Notes: generated by a model not told the origin, from the sequence alone. A stretch of DNA of 64,000 bases from Hydrogenophaga sp. RAC07 (GCF_001713375.1 NZ_CP016449.1:3410001-3474000), one strand, 5' to 3'. Shown: positions 43,079 to 52,408, counted from the stretch's first letter. Numbers and translations: made by a program.

Positions 43079-44830
43079 ATGGACAGCGACATGCCAGCCA
43101 CCGCCCCTCCCCGGGAAAGTCTGCTTGAACTGCAAGCCGCCCGTGGCGGTGTTCTGGAGGTGGATGTGCTGATCGCCGGCGCGGGCCCCTGTGGCTTGAT
43201 GCTGGCCAACGAACTCGGTCTGCGCAATGTAGCGTGCCTCGTGCTGGACCCGAAGTCGGGCACCGCCTTCAATCCGCAGGCCAACGCCACGCAGGCACGC
43301 ACCATGGAGCATTTCCGGCGCATCGGCATTTCACAGGCCGTGCGCGCGCTCGGCCTGCCGCCGGACCACCCAACCGACATCGCCTACTTCACCCGCTTCG
43401 CCACACACGAGCTGGCACGCCTGCGCCTGCCGACCGCCGCACAGGCCACGCAGAACATCAAGCACATGGCAGGCTCCTGGAGCGCGGCCGAGCTGCCACA
43501 CCGCGTGTCCCAGAAGTTCGTGGAAGCGGTGCTGCGCGAACACGCAGAACAACGCACCGGCCGTCGCATCGAATTCGGTTGGCAGCTGCAGTCGTTTGAA
43601 GACCAGCCTGACGGCGTGCGGGCGCAGGTCGCGCCCTCCACCACGCAGGGCAGCGCCGTCACCGTGCACGCGCGCTATCTCGTGGGGGCCGACGGTGCGC
43701 GCAGCGCCGTGCGCAGCGCGCTGGGCATCCGCCTCGGCGGCGCCACCGGTCTGCAGCGCCAGTTCATGGGCGGCAAGATGTTTGCCATCTACCTGCGCGC
43801 GCCCTCGTTCTACCAGCGCTTCCCGCACCAGATTGCGTGGATGTACGTGTCGGTCAACCACGAACGGCGCGTGTTCATGGCCTCGGTGGACGGGCGCGGC
43901 GAGTTCGCGTTTCACGCGGCGGTGCATCCGCACGAAACGCCGGAGAACTGGACGCACGAAGACGCGCGCCGTATCGTTGCCGAGGCCAGCGGCATGGTCG
44001 ATCTCGACATGGACATCCTCTCCACCGGCATCTGGATCGCCGGGCACTCGCTGGTGGCCGAGCGCTACCAGCAGGGGCGTGTGTTCATCGCCGGCGATGC
44101 CGCCCACCTGTTCACCCCCACGGGTGGCCTGGGCTACAACACCGCGGTGGGCGATGCCGTCAACCTGGGCTGGAAGCTGTCCGCGGTGGTCAAAGGGCAG
44201 GCCCACACCTCGCTGCTGAACAGCTATGAGCTCGAACGCCGCCCGATCGGCCTGCGCAACACGGCCTACGCGCGCGAATTCGCCGATTCGGTGGGCTTGC
44301 TGGAAGCCACGCCCGAGCTGGAGACCGAGGGCGCCGAGGGCGACCGGCATCGTGCGCTGGCCGGCACCGCGTTGAACGCACATGTGCGGCGCGAGTTCAA
44401 CATTCCCGGCGTGACGTTTGGCGAGCGCTGCGACGCCTCGCCACGGGTGTTCGGCGAACCCGCCAGCGTGCCGCCCGACCAGGCCAACGAATACATCCCC
44501 TCCACCGTCCCTGGTGGGCGCCTGCCGCACCGCTGGCTGGAGGGCGAACGCTCGCTCTACGACCTGCTGGGTTTCGAGTGGACCGTGCTGGCGCCCGAGC
44601 ACCTGCGCGATGCGGCACAGGCGCTGGTGAACGCTGGCACGTCCTTCGGACTCAGCGTGCAGGCGCTGGTGCTGCCAGCCGACACGGTGGGTGGTCTGCT
44701 GGACGACGGCATGCTGGTCGTTCGGCCCGACCAGGTGGTTGCCTGGCGCGGCAGCACCGCGCCGGAACCCACCGCCATCTGGACCCGTGTGGCGGCCGCG
44801 GTCACTCGGCCTGGATGCCCGCCGCCTTGA
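43079..44830 (+). CDS. FAD-dependent aromatic monooxygenase (PheA/TfdB type)
   Basis: This 583-residue flavoprotein monooxygenase has the FAD-binding GAGPCGLMLANELG (about residue 34), DG motif GADGARSAVRS (about 205), and GDAAHLFTPTGGLGYNTAVGDAVNLGWKL (about 340). It uses NAD(P)H and O2 to hydroxylate a phenolic ring. The C-terminal 150 residues form the thioredoxin-like cap usual for the subgroup. The gene is divergent from MarR, which marks a regulated aromatic-degradation step, but no ring-cleavage enzyme is adjacent. Its 3' end overlaps the convergent Bug-type gene by 29 bases. Confidence 0.92.
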   Translation: MDSDMPATAPPRESLLELQAARGGVLEVDVLIAGAGPCGLMLANELGLRNVACLVLDPKSGTAFNPQANATQARTMEHFRRIGISQAVRALGLPPDHPTDIAYFTRFATHELARLRLPTAAQATQNIKHMAGSWSAAELPHRVSQKFVEAVLREHAEQRTGRRIEFGWQLQSFEDQPDGVRAQVAPSTTQGSAVTVHARYLVGADGARSAVRSALGIRLGGATGLQRQFMGGKMFAIYLRAPSFYQRFPHQIAWMYVSVNHERRVFMASVDGRGEFAFHAAVHPHETPENWTHEDARRIVAEASGMVDLDMDILSTGIWIAGHSLVAERYQQGRVFIAGDAAHLFTPTGGLGYNTAVGDAVNLGWKLSAVVKGQAHTSLLNSYELERRPIGLRNTAYAREFADSVGLLEATPELETEGAEGDRHRALAGTALNAHVRREFNIPGVTFGERCDASPRVFGEPASVPPDQANEYIPSTVPGGRLPHRWLEGERSLYDLLGFEWTVLAPEHLRDAAQALVNAGTSFGLSVQALVLPADTVGGLLDDGMLVVRPDQVVAWRGSTAPEPTAIWTRVAAAVTRPGCPPP

Positions 44831-45791
44831 TGATCTCGCCCCACTTGCGTGTTTCGGCCGCTTGGAATTTCGCCAGGCCATCGGGCGTGCTGGTGAACGC
44901 CTCCGAACCACTGCTCTCGAAGAAGCCCTTGGCCTGCGCGCTCGCGGTGGCACGCACCATCAGTTCGTTGAGCCGCTGAACCGCGGCCGGTGGCGTGCCG
45001 ACGGGTGCATACGCCGCGAACCAGTACCCCATCTCGTAGCCCGCCACACCCGCCTCGGCGATGGTGGGCACGTTGGGCAACATGGGCGCCCGCTTGGAAG
45101 CCGTCACGCCCAGGGCGCGCAGCTTGTCGGCCTTCACCTGCGGAACGCCGGTGGACATGTCGGCGAACATCATGTTGATCTGCCCACCCAGCAGGTCGGT
45201 GATGGCGTTGGGATTGCTCTTGTAAGGCACGTGCAGAATCTGCACACCGGCCATCTGCTGGAAGAGTTCACCCGCGATGCGACTCGACGAACTGCCACTG
45301 CCGAAGTTGAGTTTGCCGGGCGATTTTTTGGCCTCGGCAATCACGTCGGCGACCGTCTTGAAGCCCGACGCGGGGTTGACCACCATCACCTGGCCGCCCT
45401 TGCCCAAAGCCGCGATGGGTGCGAAATCCTTCACCGGGTCGTAGCTGAGTTTTTTGTACAGGTGCTCGTTGGCGGCGTGCGTGGTGTTGGTGGTGATGAG
45501 CACCGTGTAGCCGTCCGCGGGCGCCTTGGCCACCGCAGCCGCCGCGATCATGCCGCTGGCACCCGCCTTGTTCTCCACCACCACAGGCTGACCCGTGTCG
45601 TTGGTGACCGATTGGCCCAGGGCGCGCGCCAACTGGTCGGTGGCGCTGCCGGCTGCGAACGGCACCACAAACGTGATGGGGCGCGAAGGGAAAGCCTGCG
45701 TCTGGGCCAGAGCGAGCACAGGGCCCAGACCCAGGATGGCGATGGCCGAGGTGGCCAGCAGCTGGCGGCGTTTGTTGAATGGAATCTTCAT
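44802..45791 (-). CDS. Bug/TctC-type periplasmic binding protein
   Basis: This 329-residue periplasmic protein has a signal peptide (NKRRQLLATSAIAILGLG, cleavage near ALAQ) and the family opening FPSRPITFVVPFAAGSATDQLARALG, with NKAGASGMIAAAAVA and YTVLITTNT. A GGAGAC site precedes the start. It is 54 bases after the AtuA-related small gene and in the same direction, so the ligand may be a carboxylate related to acyclic terpene or branched acid use. It is an orphan of its transporter class here. Confidence 0.92.
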   Translation of the reverse strand: MKIPFNKRRQLLATSAIAILGLGPVLALAQTQAFPSRPITFVVPFAAGSATDQLARALGQSVTNDTGQPVVVENKAGASGMIAAAAVAKAPADGYTVLITTNTTHAANEHLYKKLSYDPVKDFAPIAALGKGGQVMVVNPASGFKTVADVIAEAKKSPGKLNFGSGSSSSRIAGELFQQMAGVQILHVPYKSNPNAITDLLGGQINMMFADMSTGVPQVKADKLRALGVTASKRAPMLPNVPTIAEAGVAGYEMGYWFAAYAPVGTPPAAVQRLNELMVRATASAQAKGFFESSGSEAFTSTPDGLAKFQAAETRKWGEIIKAAGIQAE

Positions 45792-45845
45792 GGTGTTGTC
45801 TCCTTGTTGGAACGGTCAGTGAAAAAAGGGGCGCGGGAAGCGCGT

Positions 45846-46211
45846 TCAGGACAGGCCGGCGAAGTGGCCCTGCAGGGACGCCGGCACCTCCACGGGCAGT
45901 TCGAGCAGCAGGTACGACAAGGCCTTGCCGTGGCTGTCGAGGTTGAGCGAATCGTTCACGCCACCGTCGAGCACGTCGTCGATCACGAAGTTCATGGCGT
46001 GCAGCTGGGGCAGCAGGTAACGAGTGACCGCGCGGGGCCGCCTGGGCGCGAACTGGCGGGCCACGGCCTGGTCGGTCACCTGCTCGACAAGCACCGGCCA
46101 CAGCGCGGGATCCCACGCGATCACGCTGATGTTCGAGCGGTTGCCCTTGTCGCCGGTGCGGCTGTGGGCCAGCCTGTACAGCGGAACGGTCACACGGTGG
46201 TCGGCGCTCAT
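45846..46211 (-). CDS. AtuA-related small protein (AtuA C-terminal-like domain)
   Basis: This 121-residue protein resembles the C-terminal domain of AtuA-type proteins: VPLYRLAHSRTGDKGNRSNISVIAWD near the N-terminus, with TRYLLPQLHAMNFVIDDVLDGG. In Pseudomonas the acyclic-terpene protein AtuA is a longer protein. Here the two parts are separate genes, overlapping by ATGA (46208-46211). That split is common and does not imply a frameshift. Its function is unknown beyond this association. Confidence 0.88.
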   Translation of the reverse strand: MSADHRVTVPLYRLAHSRTGDKGNRSNISVIAWDPALWPVLVEQVTDQAVARQFAPRRPRAVTRYLLPQLHAMNFVIDDVLDGGVNDSLNLDSHGKALSYLLLELPVEVPASLQGHFAGLS

Positions 46212-47581
46212 TCGGCCACCTCCAGCGACGCTGCGCCGACCATGGCATGGCCCACCGAAATGGCTTCCCGGGGCACCAGGCAGGACACCATGCCCAGACG
46301 CGGACGCACACCCGTGCGGACTCCGCCGCCGCCCGCGGGACCACAGCAATACAAAGCCGTCACCTCGCGCACGAGGCGCTCGGCCTGGCTGCGATCGTGG
46401 TGCTGCATGGCCACGCGCAAACGAACGTCGCGCGACTCGCCCAGCGCCGGGTCGTCGAGCCAGTGACTGGCGTCGTCGCCCAGCACACTGGTCACACCGA
46501 TCAAGTCAACGCGCAGCGGCGCCGTGTCGGCCAGGCGCTCGCGCAACACCTGCGCAGCCAGGCGCGCGCGCGCTTCGGCCCGGGGTCCCGCGTAGGAGAT
46601 TTCACCCTCGGCAAACCACCCGGCCTCGAAGCAGGCGTTCACCTTGAGCGTTGTAGGTCGCGGGTGGCCTCTCACCCCCTCAAGCCGCACGCAGTCGGGA
46701 CCGACCTGCCGCACGCGCGCTGCCGTGATGTCGGCCACCACATCGGGCGTCAGATAAGAAGCCGGATCGTGCAGTTCGTAGAGCAGTTGCTCCTTCACCG
46801 TGCGTTCGTCGATGCGCCCGCCCGTGCCCGCGGGTTTTGTGATGGTGCAGTCGCCACTGTCTTCGATCTCCGCGATCGGATAACCCAACGAGGCCAGGCC
46901 GGGCACGTCCTTGTAGCCGGGGTCGGCGAAGTACCCGCCCGACACCTGCGAACCGCATTCCAGCAAATGCCCCGCCATGGTGGCGCGTGCCAGCCGGTCC
47001 CAATCGTCCAGGCGCCAGCCGAAATGTGCGAGCGCAGGGCCCAGCACCAACGAGGGATCGGCCACCCGGCCGCAGACCACGATGTCCGCGCCCGCGCGCA
47101 AGGCATCGGCAATGGGCTCGGCACCAATGTAGGCATTGGCGCTCACGATGGGTTCGCCGGGCATGGCCGTGCCCAGGGACGTCTCCAGCAGGGCGCGGTG
47201 TCGGGCGCCCGACACGTCGTCGCCATGCACCACCGCCACCCGTGGCGGCCGCACACCCAGCTCCTTCGCCAGCGCCTGGATGCGGCGCGCGGCGCCCAGC
47301 GGGTTGGCCGCACCGAAGTTGCTGACGATGCGGATGCCGTGCTCCATGCACAAGCCCAGCGCCGGGCGCAACAGGTCGTCCAGCAGCGGCTCGTAGCCCG
47401 CATCGGGTTGGTTGCGGCGCGCCAGGTGGGCCAGCGCCAGCGTGCGCTCGGCCAAGGTCTCGAACATCAACACGGCCGGCTGCCCACGCCGGATGAGTTC
47501 GCGCACCACAGGCAGGGCCGCGTCGGTTCGATCGCCTGAAAAACCGGCTGCGCAGCCGATCAACAAATGGGGAAGCTTCAT
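46208..47581 (-). CDS. AtuA family protein (acyclic terpene utilisation)
   Basis: This 457-residue cytoplasmic protein starts MKLPHLLIGCAAGFSGDRTDAA and contains GIRIVSNFGAANPLGAARRI, VHGDDVSG, NAYIGAEPIADALRAGADIVVCGRVADPSLVLGP and PAGTGGRID, the AtuA family segments. AtuA is required for citronellol/geraniol degradation, but its reaction is not settled, and most members occur in other carboxylic-acid pathways. It is the first gene of a three-gene leftward operon with the small AtuA-like gene and a Bug-type binding protein. The monooxygenase at 43079 is convergent and probably unrelated. Confidence 0.93.
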   Translation of the reverse strand: MKLPHLLIGCAAGFSGDRTDAALPVVRELIRRGQPAVLMFETLAERTLALAHLARRNQPDAGYEPLLDDLLRPALGLCMEHGIRIVSNFGAANPLGAARRIQALAKELGVRPPRVAVVHGDDVSGARHRALLETSLGTAMPGEPIVSANAYIGAEPIADALRAGADIVVCGRVADPSLVLGPALAHFGWRLDDWDRLARATMAGHLLECGSQVSGGYFADPGYKDVPGLASLGYPIAEIEDSGDCTITKPAGTGGRIDERTVKEQLLYELHDPASYLTPDVVADITAARVRQVGPDCVRLEGVRGHPRPTTLKVNACFEAGWFAEGEISYAGPRAEARARLAAQVLRERLADTAPLRVDLIGVTSVLGDDASHWLDDPALGESRDVRLRVAMQHHDRSQAERLVREVTALYCCGPAGGGGVRTGVRPRLGMVSCLVPREAISVGHAMVGAASLEVAE

Positions 47582-47676
47582 CGCCTTCGTGTCTCCTGCC
47601 GACGACTCTAGGCGATGCGTGCTTCACGTAGAAATCGATTCTTCAGATCGACTCATCGGGAAAGCGAATGAATCTT

Positions 47677-48828
47677 TCAGAACCCCAGACGCTCCACCAG
47701 CCACACCGAGCCGATCACCGCGATGGCCAGCGACCCGCCGGCCACCACCACCCAGCGGTAAAACGCGGTGTGGCGCAGCAGCCAGGCCACCGGCAGAAAC
47801 GCCAGCACGATGGCGAGCTGGCCGAGCTCCACGCCGACGTTGAAACCCCCCAGCGCCAGCGCGAGCTGCTGCGCGGGCAAGGCCAGGTCGAGCAGCACGT
47901 TGGCAAAGCCGAACCCGTGGATGAGGCCGAAGACAAAGGCCAGGCGCCAGCGCTTGAGCGAGAACCAGCCCAGCAGGTTGTTGAGCGCGGCCAGGATCAC
48001 CGAGAGCGCGATCACCGATTCGATGATGGTCACTGGCGGGTTGACCCAGCCCACAATGGACGCCACCAGCGTGATGGAGTGCGCCACGGTGAAGGCAGTG
48101 ACCACCGCCAGCACGTCCATGAACGAGGTGCGAAAACTCTCCACCGCAGGCCAGCTCGTCACCCGTGAGCGCGAAGGCACCAGCGGTGCGAGCACCAGCA
48201 GGCTGAGCAGAAACAGGATGTGGTCGATGCCGATCCAGATGTGCCACACGCCTTCGACCACATAACGCGCGAACACCGACCAGCCCGAGACTTCGCCCGC
48301 CAGCAGTTCGGCTTCGGGCCGGTCCGGACTCAGGATGGCACTGCTCTGCGCACCCGGCACATCCACCTTGAGCAGACCGCGGTGCAGGTTGTCCTGGTCG
48401 AAGATCAGGCCGTACTTGAGCGAGAGCCGTTGGGACGCAACGTCTTGCGGGTCGGCGCAGGCCAGGCGCCATTCGGCGCTGAGGTAGAAGCCGTCCGAAT
48501 GGGGACTGGCCATCACATCCAGGGGCTGCAACTCACAGGGCGCCGAGCTGCCGCGCACGGTGATGCCCTGCTGCATCCACGCCTTGAGCTCGTTGATGCG
48601 GCCTGCGGTTTCGCCCCAGCTCACCCGGCCATCGCGGTCGTCGTCCAGGTCGAAGATCAGGTCCACATCGCGCAGGTTGATGTCGGTGCGCAGCACGAGA
48701 TCGGAGCCGCGCTGCGACAACGACAGGTAGGCGTTGCTGCTGGAGTGGGCGAGTGCGGAGCCGGTGAAGGAAACGAACAGGGCCAGCAAGGCCAGGCGCG
48801 TGGCCAGGTGTCTGTACAGGAAGGTCAT
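47677..48828 (-). CDS. HupE/UreJ-family membrane protein with large periplasmic domain
   Basis: This 383-residue protein has a signal peptide (LALFVSFTGSALA, cleavage after ALA giving an N-terminal HSSSN), a periplasmic domain of about 160 residues with an EF-hand-like DLDDDRDGRVSWGE, then about six transmembrane helices. The HupE/UreJ signature is clear: GVWHIWIGIDHILFLLSLL, AFTVAHSITLVAS and FGLIHGFGFANVL. Members are proposed nickel or other metal permeases, though long versions like this are uncharacterised. It shares a base (TGATG) with the TPR gene upstream, so they are one operon. Confidence 0.92.
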   Translation of the reverse strand: MTFLYRHLATRLALLALFVSFTGSALAHSSSNAYLSLSQRGSDLVLRTDINLRDVDLIFDLDDDRDGRVSWGETAGRINELKAWMQQGITVRGSSAPCELQPLDVMASPHSDGFYLSAEWRLACADPQDVASQRLSLKYGLIFDQDNLHRGLLKVDVPGAQSSAILSPDRPEAELLAGEVSGWSVFARYVVEGVWHIWIGIDHILFLLSLLVLAPLVPSRSRVTSWPAVESFRTSFMDVLAVVTAFTVAHSITLVASIVGWVNPPVTIIESVIALSVILAALNNLLGWFSLKRWRLAFVFGLIHGFGFANVLLDLALPAQQLALALGGFNVGVELGQLAIVLAFLPVAWLLRHTAFYRWVVVAGGSLAIAVIGSVWLVERLGF

Positions 48829-50048
48829 CAGGATTTGCCCAACCGGGTTTGCAGTTCGTCAGCCAGCGCCTTGAGCAACGGGTCGGTGTAGCCGGTGGCC
48901 GCCATCCAGCCCAGCACGGGCTCGGCGAGTCTGGGCTGGTTGGCCTTGAGCGCCGCCTGCACCAGCAGCACCGCATCGGCGGGTTCGTTCTGCGTGCGCC
49001 AGTTCTCGGCCGCGAGCTTGAGGCCTTGCGCGTTGTCGCGCCCAAAGGTGATGAGGTAGACCATGGTGGGCCGCTCGATCAGGCTCTCGCCGCGCAGGGC
49101 CTGGTTGTTCATGCGGTTCTCGAACTGGTCGGCCAGGCGCTGCGTGTCGCCGTCTTTCAGGCCCCGGCTGGCCAGCAGCGCCTGCACCAGCAGCGCGTCG
49201 GTTGGCGAGGGCGAATCGGCGTAACGTTTCGCCTGGGCGAACTGGCCTTGCTGGTTCAGCAGCTCGGTGAGCGTGAGCCGCACCAGATGCGACTCGGGCC
49301 TGGAACGCAGGTGCTTCTCCCACACGGCGATGGCTTGCGCATATTGGCCTGCCGCGCGGTACGCCTCACCCTGGTGGTAACGCAACCAGTCCTGCGTGAA
49401 CGGGCCCTGGTAGTCGGGCAGATCCACCAGGCGGTTGAGCATGGGAATGGCTTGCTGCGCCTGGCCGCTGCGGTAGAGCAGCGTGGCGGCGCAGGCCTGG
49501 CCTTCGTCGCGGCCGAAGCGCTGCGCGATCGCATCGCAGTCGGTGCGCGCGGCCGCCATGTTGGCGGTGAGCAGGTGCAGCGAAAAGCGCCACGACCAGT
49601 ACTCGGGCTGCGCAGGGTCGAGTGTGATGGCCGCACTCAGGTCATCAATGCCGCCTTCGAAATCGTGAAAGCCCTGCTTCACCAGCGCTCGCAAGAAATG
49701 GCCCTCGGCCGGCAGCGATGTGGCCGTCCACCAGGGCTGCAGCGCCGCCTTGGCCGAGCCGTACCAACGCAGATCGCCTTCGGTCAAACCGAGCAGGAAC
49801 ACGGCGCGGGCGTAGTTCAGGGCGGCGGGCAGGTGGTTGCGGTTCTTGCGCCATTCGCGCTCCACCTCTCGCAATGCGCCGGCCTGGTTGCTCTGCGCAT
49901 GCACCGAGGCAGGCAACACGATCTGTTCGGGCGCGGGCGTCAATCGGGGTTGCGCCCAGGCACCCGTTGAAACACCGATTACAAGGGTCAGCAGGGCTTT
50001 GCAACAGGGTTTCCACCTGAATCCAATCAATACCCAATGGGCGCGCAT
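48828..50048 (-). CDS. exported TPR-repeat protein
   Basis: This 406-residue protein has an N-terminal hydrophobic segment (CCKALLTLVIGVSTGAWA, cleavage after AWA near 31) and several tetratricopeptide-like helix pairs: LREVEREWRKNRNHLPAALNYARAVFLLG, GGIDDLSAAITLDPAQPEYW, GEAYRAAGQYAQAIAVWEKHL and LTELLNQQGQFAQAKRYADS. TPR proteins scaffold complexes. It occurs directly upstream of HupE/UreJ and divergent from the DUF4331 group, an order I recall from other genomes. The start at 50048 gives a normal signal peptide; a 25-codon longer frame looks less likely. Confidence 0.88.
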   Translation of the reverse strand: MRAHWVLIGFRWKPCCKALLTLVIGVSTGAWAQPRLTPAPEQIVLPASVHAQSNQAGALREVEREWRKNRNHLPAALNYARAVFLLGLTEGDLRWYGSAKAALQPWWTATSLPAEGHFLRALVKQGFHDFEGGIDDLSAAITLDPAQPEYWSWRFSLHLLTANMAAARTDCDAIAQRFGRDEGQACAATLLYRSGQAQQAIPMLNRLVDLPDYQGPFTQDWLRYHQGEAYRAAGQYAQAIAVWEKHLRSRPESHLVRLTLTELLNQQGQFAQAKRYADSPSPTDALLVQALLASRGLKDGDTQRLADQFENRMNNQALRGESLIERPTMVYLITFGRDNAQGLKLAAENWRTQNEPADAVLLVQAALKANQPRLAEPVLGWMAATGYTDPLLKALADELQTRLGKS

Positions 50049-50166
50049 GGGAACACGGTTTGTCAGGTGTGGTGGCATTGAAATCGATATCCTCTGCGTT
50101 GGCTGCGATGGGCATTTTTCCATTGTGAGCCGGTGTCACAAGACATTTCAATCTCAAAGGTAATCT

Positions 50167-50319
50167 ATGAAAACTCTCATCTCTGCAATGGTCGCTGCAT
50201 TCATGATGGCGTCTGTTCCAGCGTTTGCCGCCAGCCATGCCGGCGGCAAAATGGACGACAAGAAAGTGGATTGCATGAAGGACGAAAACAAAGCCAAGGA
50301 CGAGTGCAAGAAGAAGTGA
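50167..50319 (+). CDS. 50-residue exported peptide, possible metal-binding
   Basis: This small gene has a signal peptide (MKTLISAMVAAFMMASVPAFA). Predicted cleavage after AFA leaves ASHAGGKMDDKKVDCMKDEN and a Lys-rich tail with two Cys (VDCMKDENKAKDECKKK). The mature N-terminus Ala-Ser-His fits the ATCUN pattern, which binds Cu(II) or Ni(II). The two Cys could form a disulfide or bind metal. A strong terminator follows. It is the first gene in the rightward direction of the divergent pair. It is named by what is visible, as I know no family. Confidence 0.75.
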   Translation: MKTLISAMVAAFMMASVPAFAASHAGGKMDDKKVDCMKDENKAKDECKKK

Positions 50320-50336
50320 TTCGCCTGCACGCGAGA

Positions 50337-50367
50337 AGAGGCCCGCATCAGCGGGCCTCTTTTTTTT
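50337..50367 (+). terminator. intrinsic terminator
   Basis: AGAGGCCCGC and GCGGGCCTCT form a 10-bp perfect stem with a 4-base loop (ATCA), followed by seven more T residues. It lies 18 bases after the small exported-peptide gene and separates it from DUF4331. Confidence 0.93.
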
Positions 50368-50477
50368 GCGGTCATGTCCATGGGCACAAGGTGGCTATTC
50401 AAACTGTTGAATCCATCACGCTGCGGGGCACGTACTGGGTAGGCAGACCACTGCAACTACAACCCAGGAGCACCCCC

Positions 50478-52073
50478 ATGAAACTGAAAACCGCATCCAT
50501 CGCCAGAGGATGTTTGTTGATGGCCGTCGCCAGCGCGGCGATCGCTTCAAGCCACCGCGAAGGCCCGTTCATCACCACCGTGCCGAAGGTGGACGGCACC
50601 GACTTTTACATGTTTCGCAGCTACGAAGGCGTGACCGCCAACGGCACCGGCGGACGATCGGACTACGTCACGCTGATCGCCAACTACCAGCCGCTGCAAG
50701 GTCCCTACGGTGGCCCCAACTATTTCTCGATGGACCCCAACGCGCTGTATGAAATCCATGTGGACAACAACGGCGACGCGAGGGAAGACATCACCTTCCA
50801 GTTCCGCTTCACGAACAAGCTCAACAACGTTGCACTGCCCATCGGCACCCAGAACGTTCAGATCCCCTTGATCCAGGCCGGTGCGGTATCCGCCGTCAAC
50901 GACCCCAACCTCAACCTCAACGAGAGCTACAGCCTGACCGTGGTGCGCGGCGATCGCCGCAAAGGCAGCTCGACGCTCCTGGCGGCCTCGCTGCCAAAGC
51001 CGGTCGATTACATCGGCCAGAAAACGCTGGGTAACGCTGCCGCGTACAAAACGTACGCGGACAAGCACATCAAGGAAGTCAACATCCCAGAATGCAGCAT
51101 GCCCGTCAAGGTGTTCGTGGGCCAGCGCCAGGAGGGATTCGCGGTCAACCTGGGTCGCATTTTTGACTTGGTCAACGCACCGACCGCCACCTTGCTCAAC
51201 CCCATGGCGAAAGACGCCGAGGGCATGGGTGGCAACCACTACATCCAGAAGCAGAACATCACATCGCTGGCGCTTGAAGTGCACAAGAGCTGCCTGACCG
51301 CAGGCAGCGAGACGGTGATTGGTGGCTGGACCACAGCCAGCCTGCGCCAGGCACGTTTGCTGAACGGCGCGCCTCAGGCTGGCCACCAGGCCAGCGAAAA
51401 GTCGGGGGGTGCGTGGACGCAGGTATCGCGCCTGGGCAACCCGCTGGTCAACGAGGTGGTGATCGGTCTGGGCGACAAGGACAAGTTCAACGCGTCGCAG
51501 CCCAAGGACGATGGTCAGTTCCTGACCTATGTGAGCAACCCGACCCTGCCCGCCTTGCTGGGCCTGGTGCTTGAGGGCAACGCCGCGGCCGTGGCACCCA
51601 CCAACCTGCCGCGCACCGACCTGCTCACGACCTTCCTCACCGGCATCACTGGCGTGAACAAACCGGCCAACCCGACGCCCTCGGAAATGTTGCGTCTCAA
51701 CACCGCTGTGCCGCCGGTACCGGAAGCCAGCCAGAACCGCCTGGGCGTGGCAGGCAACGCGCTCAACCCCGATGTCAACAAGGTCGATGACAACGCGGGC
51801 TTCCCCAACGGTCGCCGTCCCAAAGACGACGTGGTCGACATTGCGCTCGTCGCCGTGCTCGGTGGCCTGTGTGTGATCAACGGTGACAACGACGCGCTCA
51901 AGCTCAACAGCGTGCCGGGCGTGCCGTCCCTCACGTCGGCCTGCAAGCCCTCCAGCGTGCCGCTGGGTGCCAAATCGGCCGACATCCACGACGCCGTGGA
52001 CCAGGGTGTCGTGCCTTTCCTGCCCGCGTTCCCGTACCTGAACACGCCCAACCCCGGTTCGTTGAACCTGTGA
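50478..52073 (+). CDS. exported DUF4331 protein
   Basis: This 531-residue secreted or periplasmic protein has signal MKLKTASIARGCLLMAVASA, and cleavage after AIA would give an N-terminus SSHREGPF. That segment (A/S-SHRExPx) is the family hallmark. DGTDFYMFRSYE, FSMDPNALYEIHVDNNGDAREDITFQF and GWTTASLRQARLL follow. The family has unknown function and is often near TPR and HupE-type genes. The mature N-terminus Ser-Ser-His would fit an ATCUN metal site. CAGGAG sits 7 bases before the start. The small lipoprotein follows 28 bases later. Confidence 0.93.
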   Translation: MKLKTASIARGCLLMAVASAAIASSHREGPFITTVPKVDGTDFYMFRSYEGVTANGTGGRSDYVTLIANYQPLQGPYGGPNYFSMDPNALYEIHVDNNGDAREDITFQFRFTNKLNNVALPIGTQNVQIPLIQAGAVSAVNDPNLNLNESYSLTVVRGDRRKGSSTLLAASLPKPVDYIGQKTLGNAAAYKTYADKHIKEVNIPECSMPVKVFVGQRQEGFAVNLGRIFDLVNAPTATLLNPMAKDAEGMGGNHYIQKQNITSLALEVHKSCLTAGSETVIGGWTTASLRQARLLNGAPQAGHQASEKSGGAWTQVSRLGNPLVNEVVIGLGDKDKFNASQPKDDGQFLTYVSNPTLPALLGLVLEGNAAAVAPTNLPRTDLLTTFLTGITGVNKPANPTPSEMLRLNTAVPPVPEASQNRLGVAGNALNPDVNKVDDNAGFPNGRRPKDDVVDIALVAVLGGLCVINGDNDALKLNSVPGVPSLTSACKPSSVPLGAKSADIHDAVDQGVVPFLPAFPYLNTPNPGSLNL

Positions 52074-52101
52074 TGCCGTCCACCCACACCAAGGAAACAC
52101 C

Positions 52102-52344
52102 ATGAGACACCATCTCGCGAAATCGGTGCTGGCGGTGGCTGTGGCCGCTGCGGCACTCGCCGGTTGTGGTGGCGGTGGCGGCGACGCCCCTGCACCAGCC
52201 CAACCCGAAGCCGCCAAGCCCTTCATGGGCTCCACGGTGCAGTCCTTGCTGGACTACATGAACCAGCTGATTGCACAGACCAGCGAGACCACCGAACCCG
52301 AACCGGTGGACAACACGCCGCTGCCGGTGGACGACACGGTCTGA
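52102..52344 (+). CDS. small Gly/Pro-rich lipoprotein
   Basis: This 80-residue protein has a signal with lipobox LAGC (VAVAAAALAGCGGGGGDAPA), then a flexible Gly/Pro/Ala stretch, a short helix (GSTVQSLLDYMNQLIAQTSETT) and an acidic Pro-rich tail ending DDTV. It should be anchored by lipid, probably to the outer membrane as there is no Asp at +2. It lies between DUF4331 and DUF4198 genes in the same direction, so it is probably an anchor or partner for one of them. Confidence 0.8.
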   Translation: MRHHLAKSVLAVAVAAAALAGCGGGGGDAPAPAQPEAAKPFMGSTVQSLLDYMNQLIAQTSETTEPEPVDNTPLPVDDTV

Positions 52345-52408
52345 TCCGGCTTCGTTCACCCACCAACAGGGCGGGTCGTCACACGGTGTGTGCCGACCCG
52401 CTTTCCAT

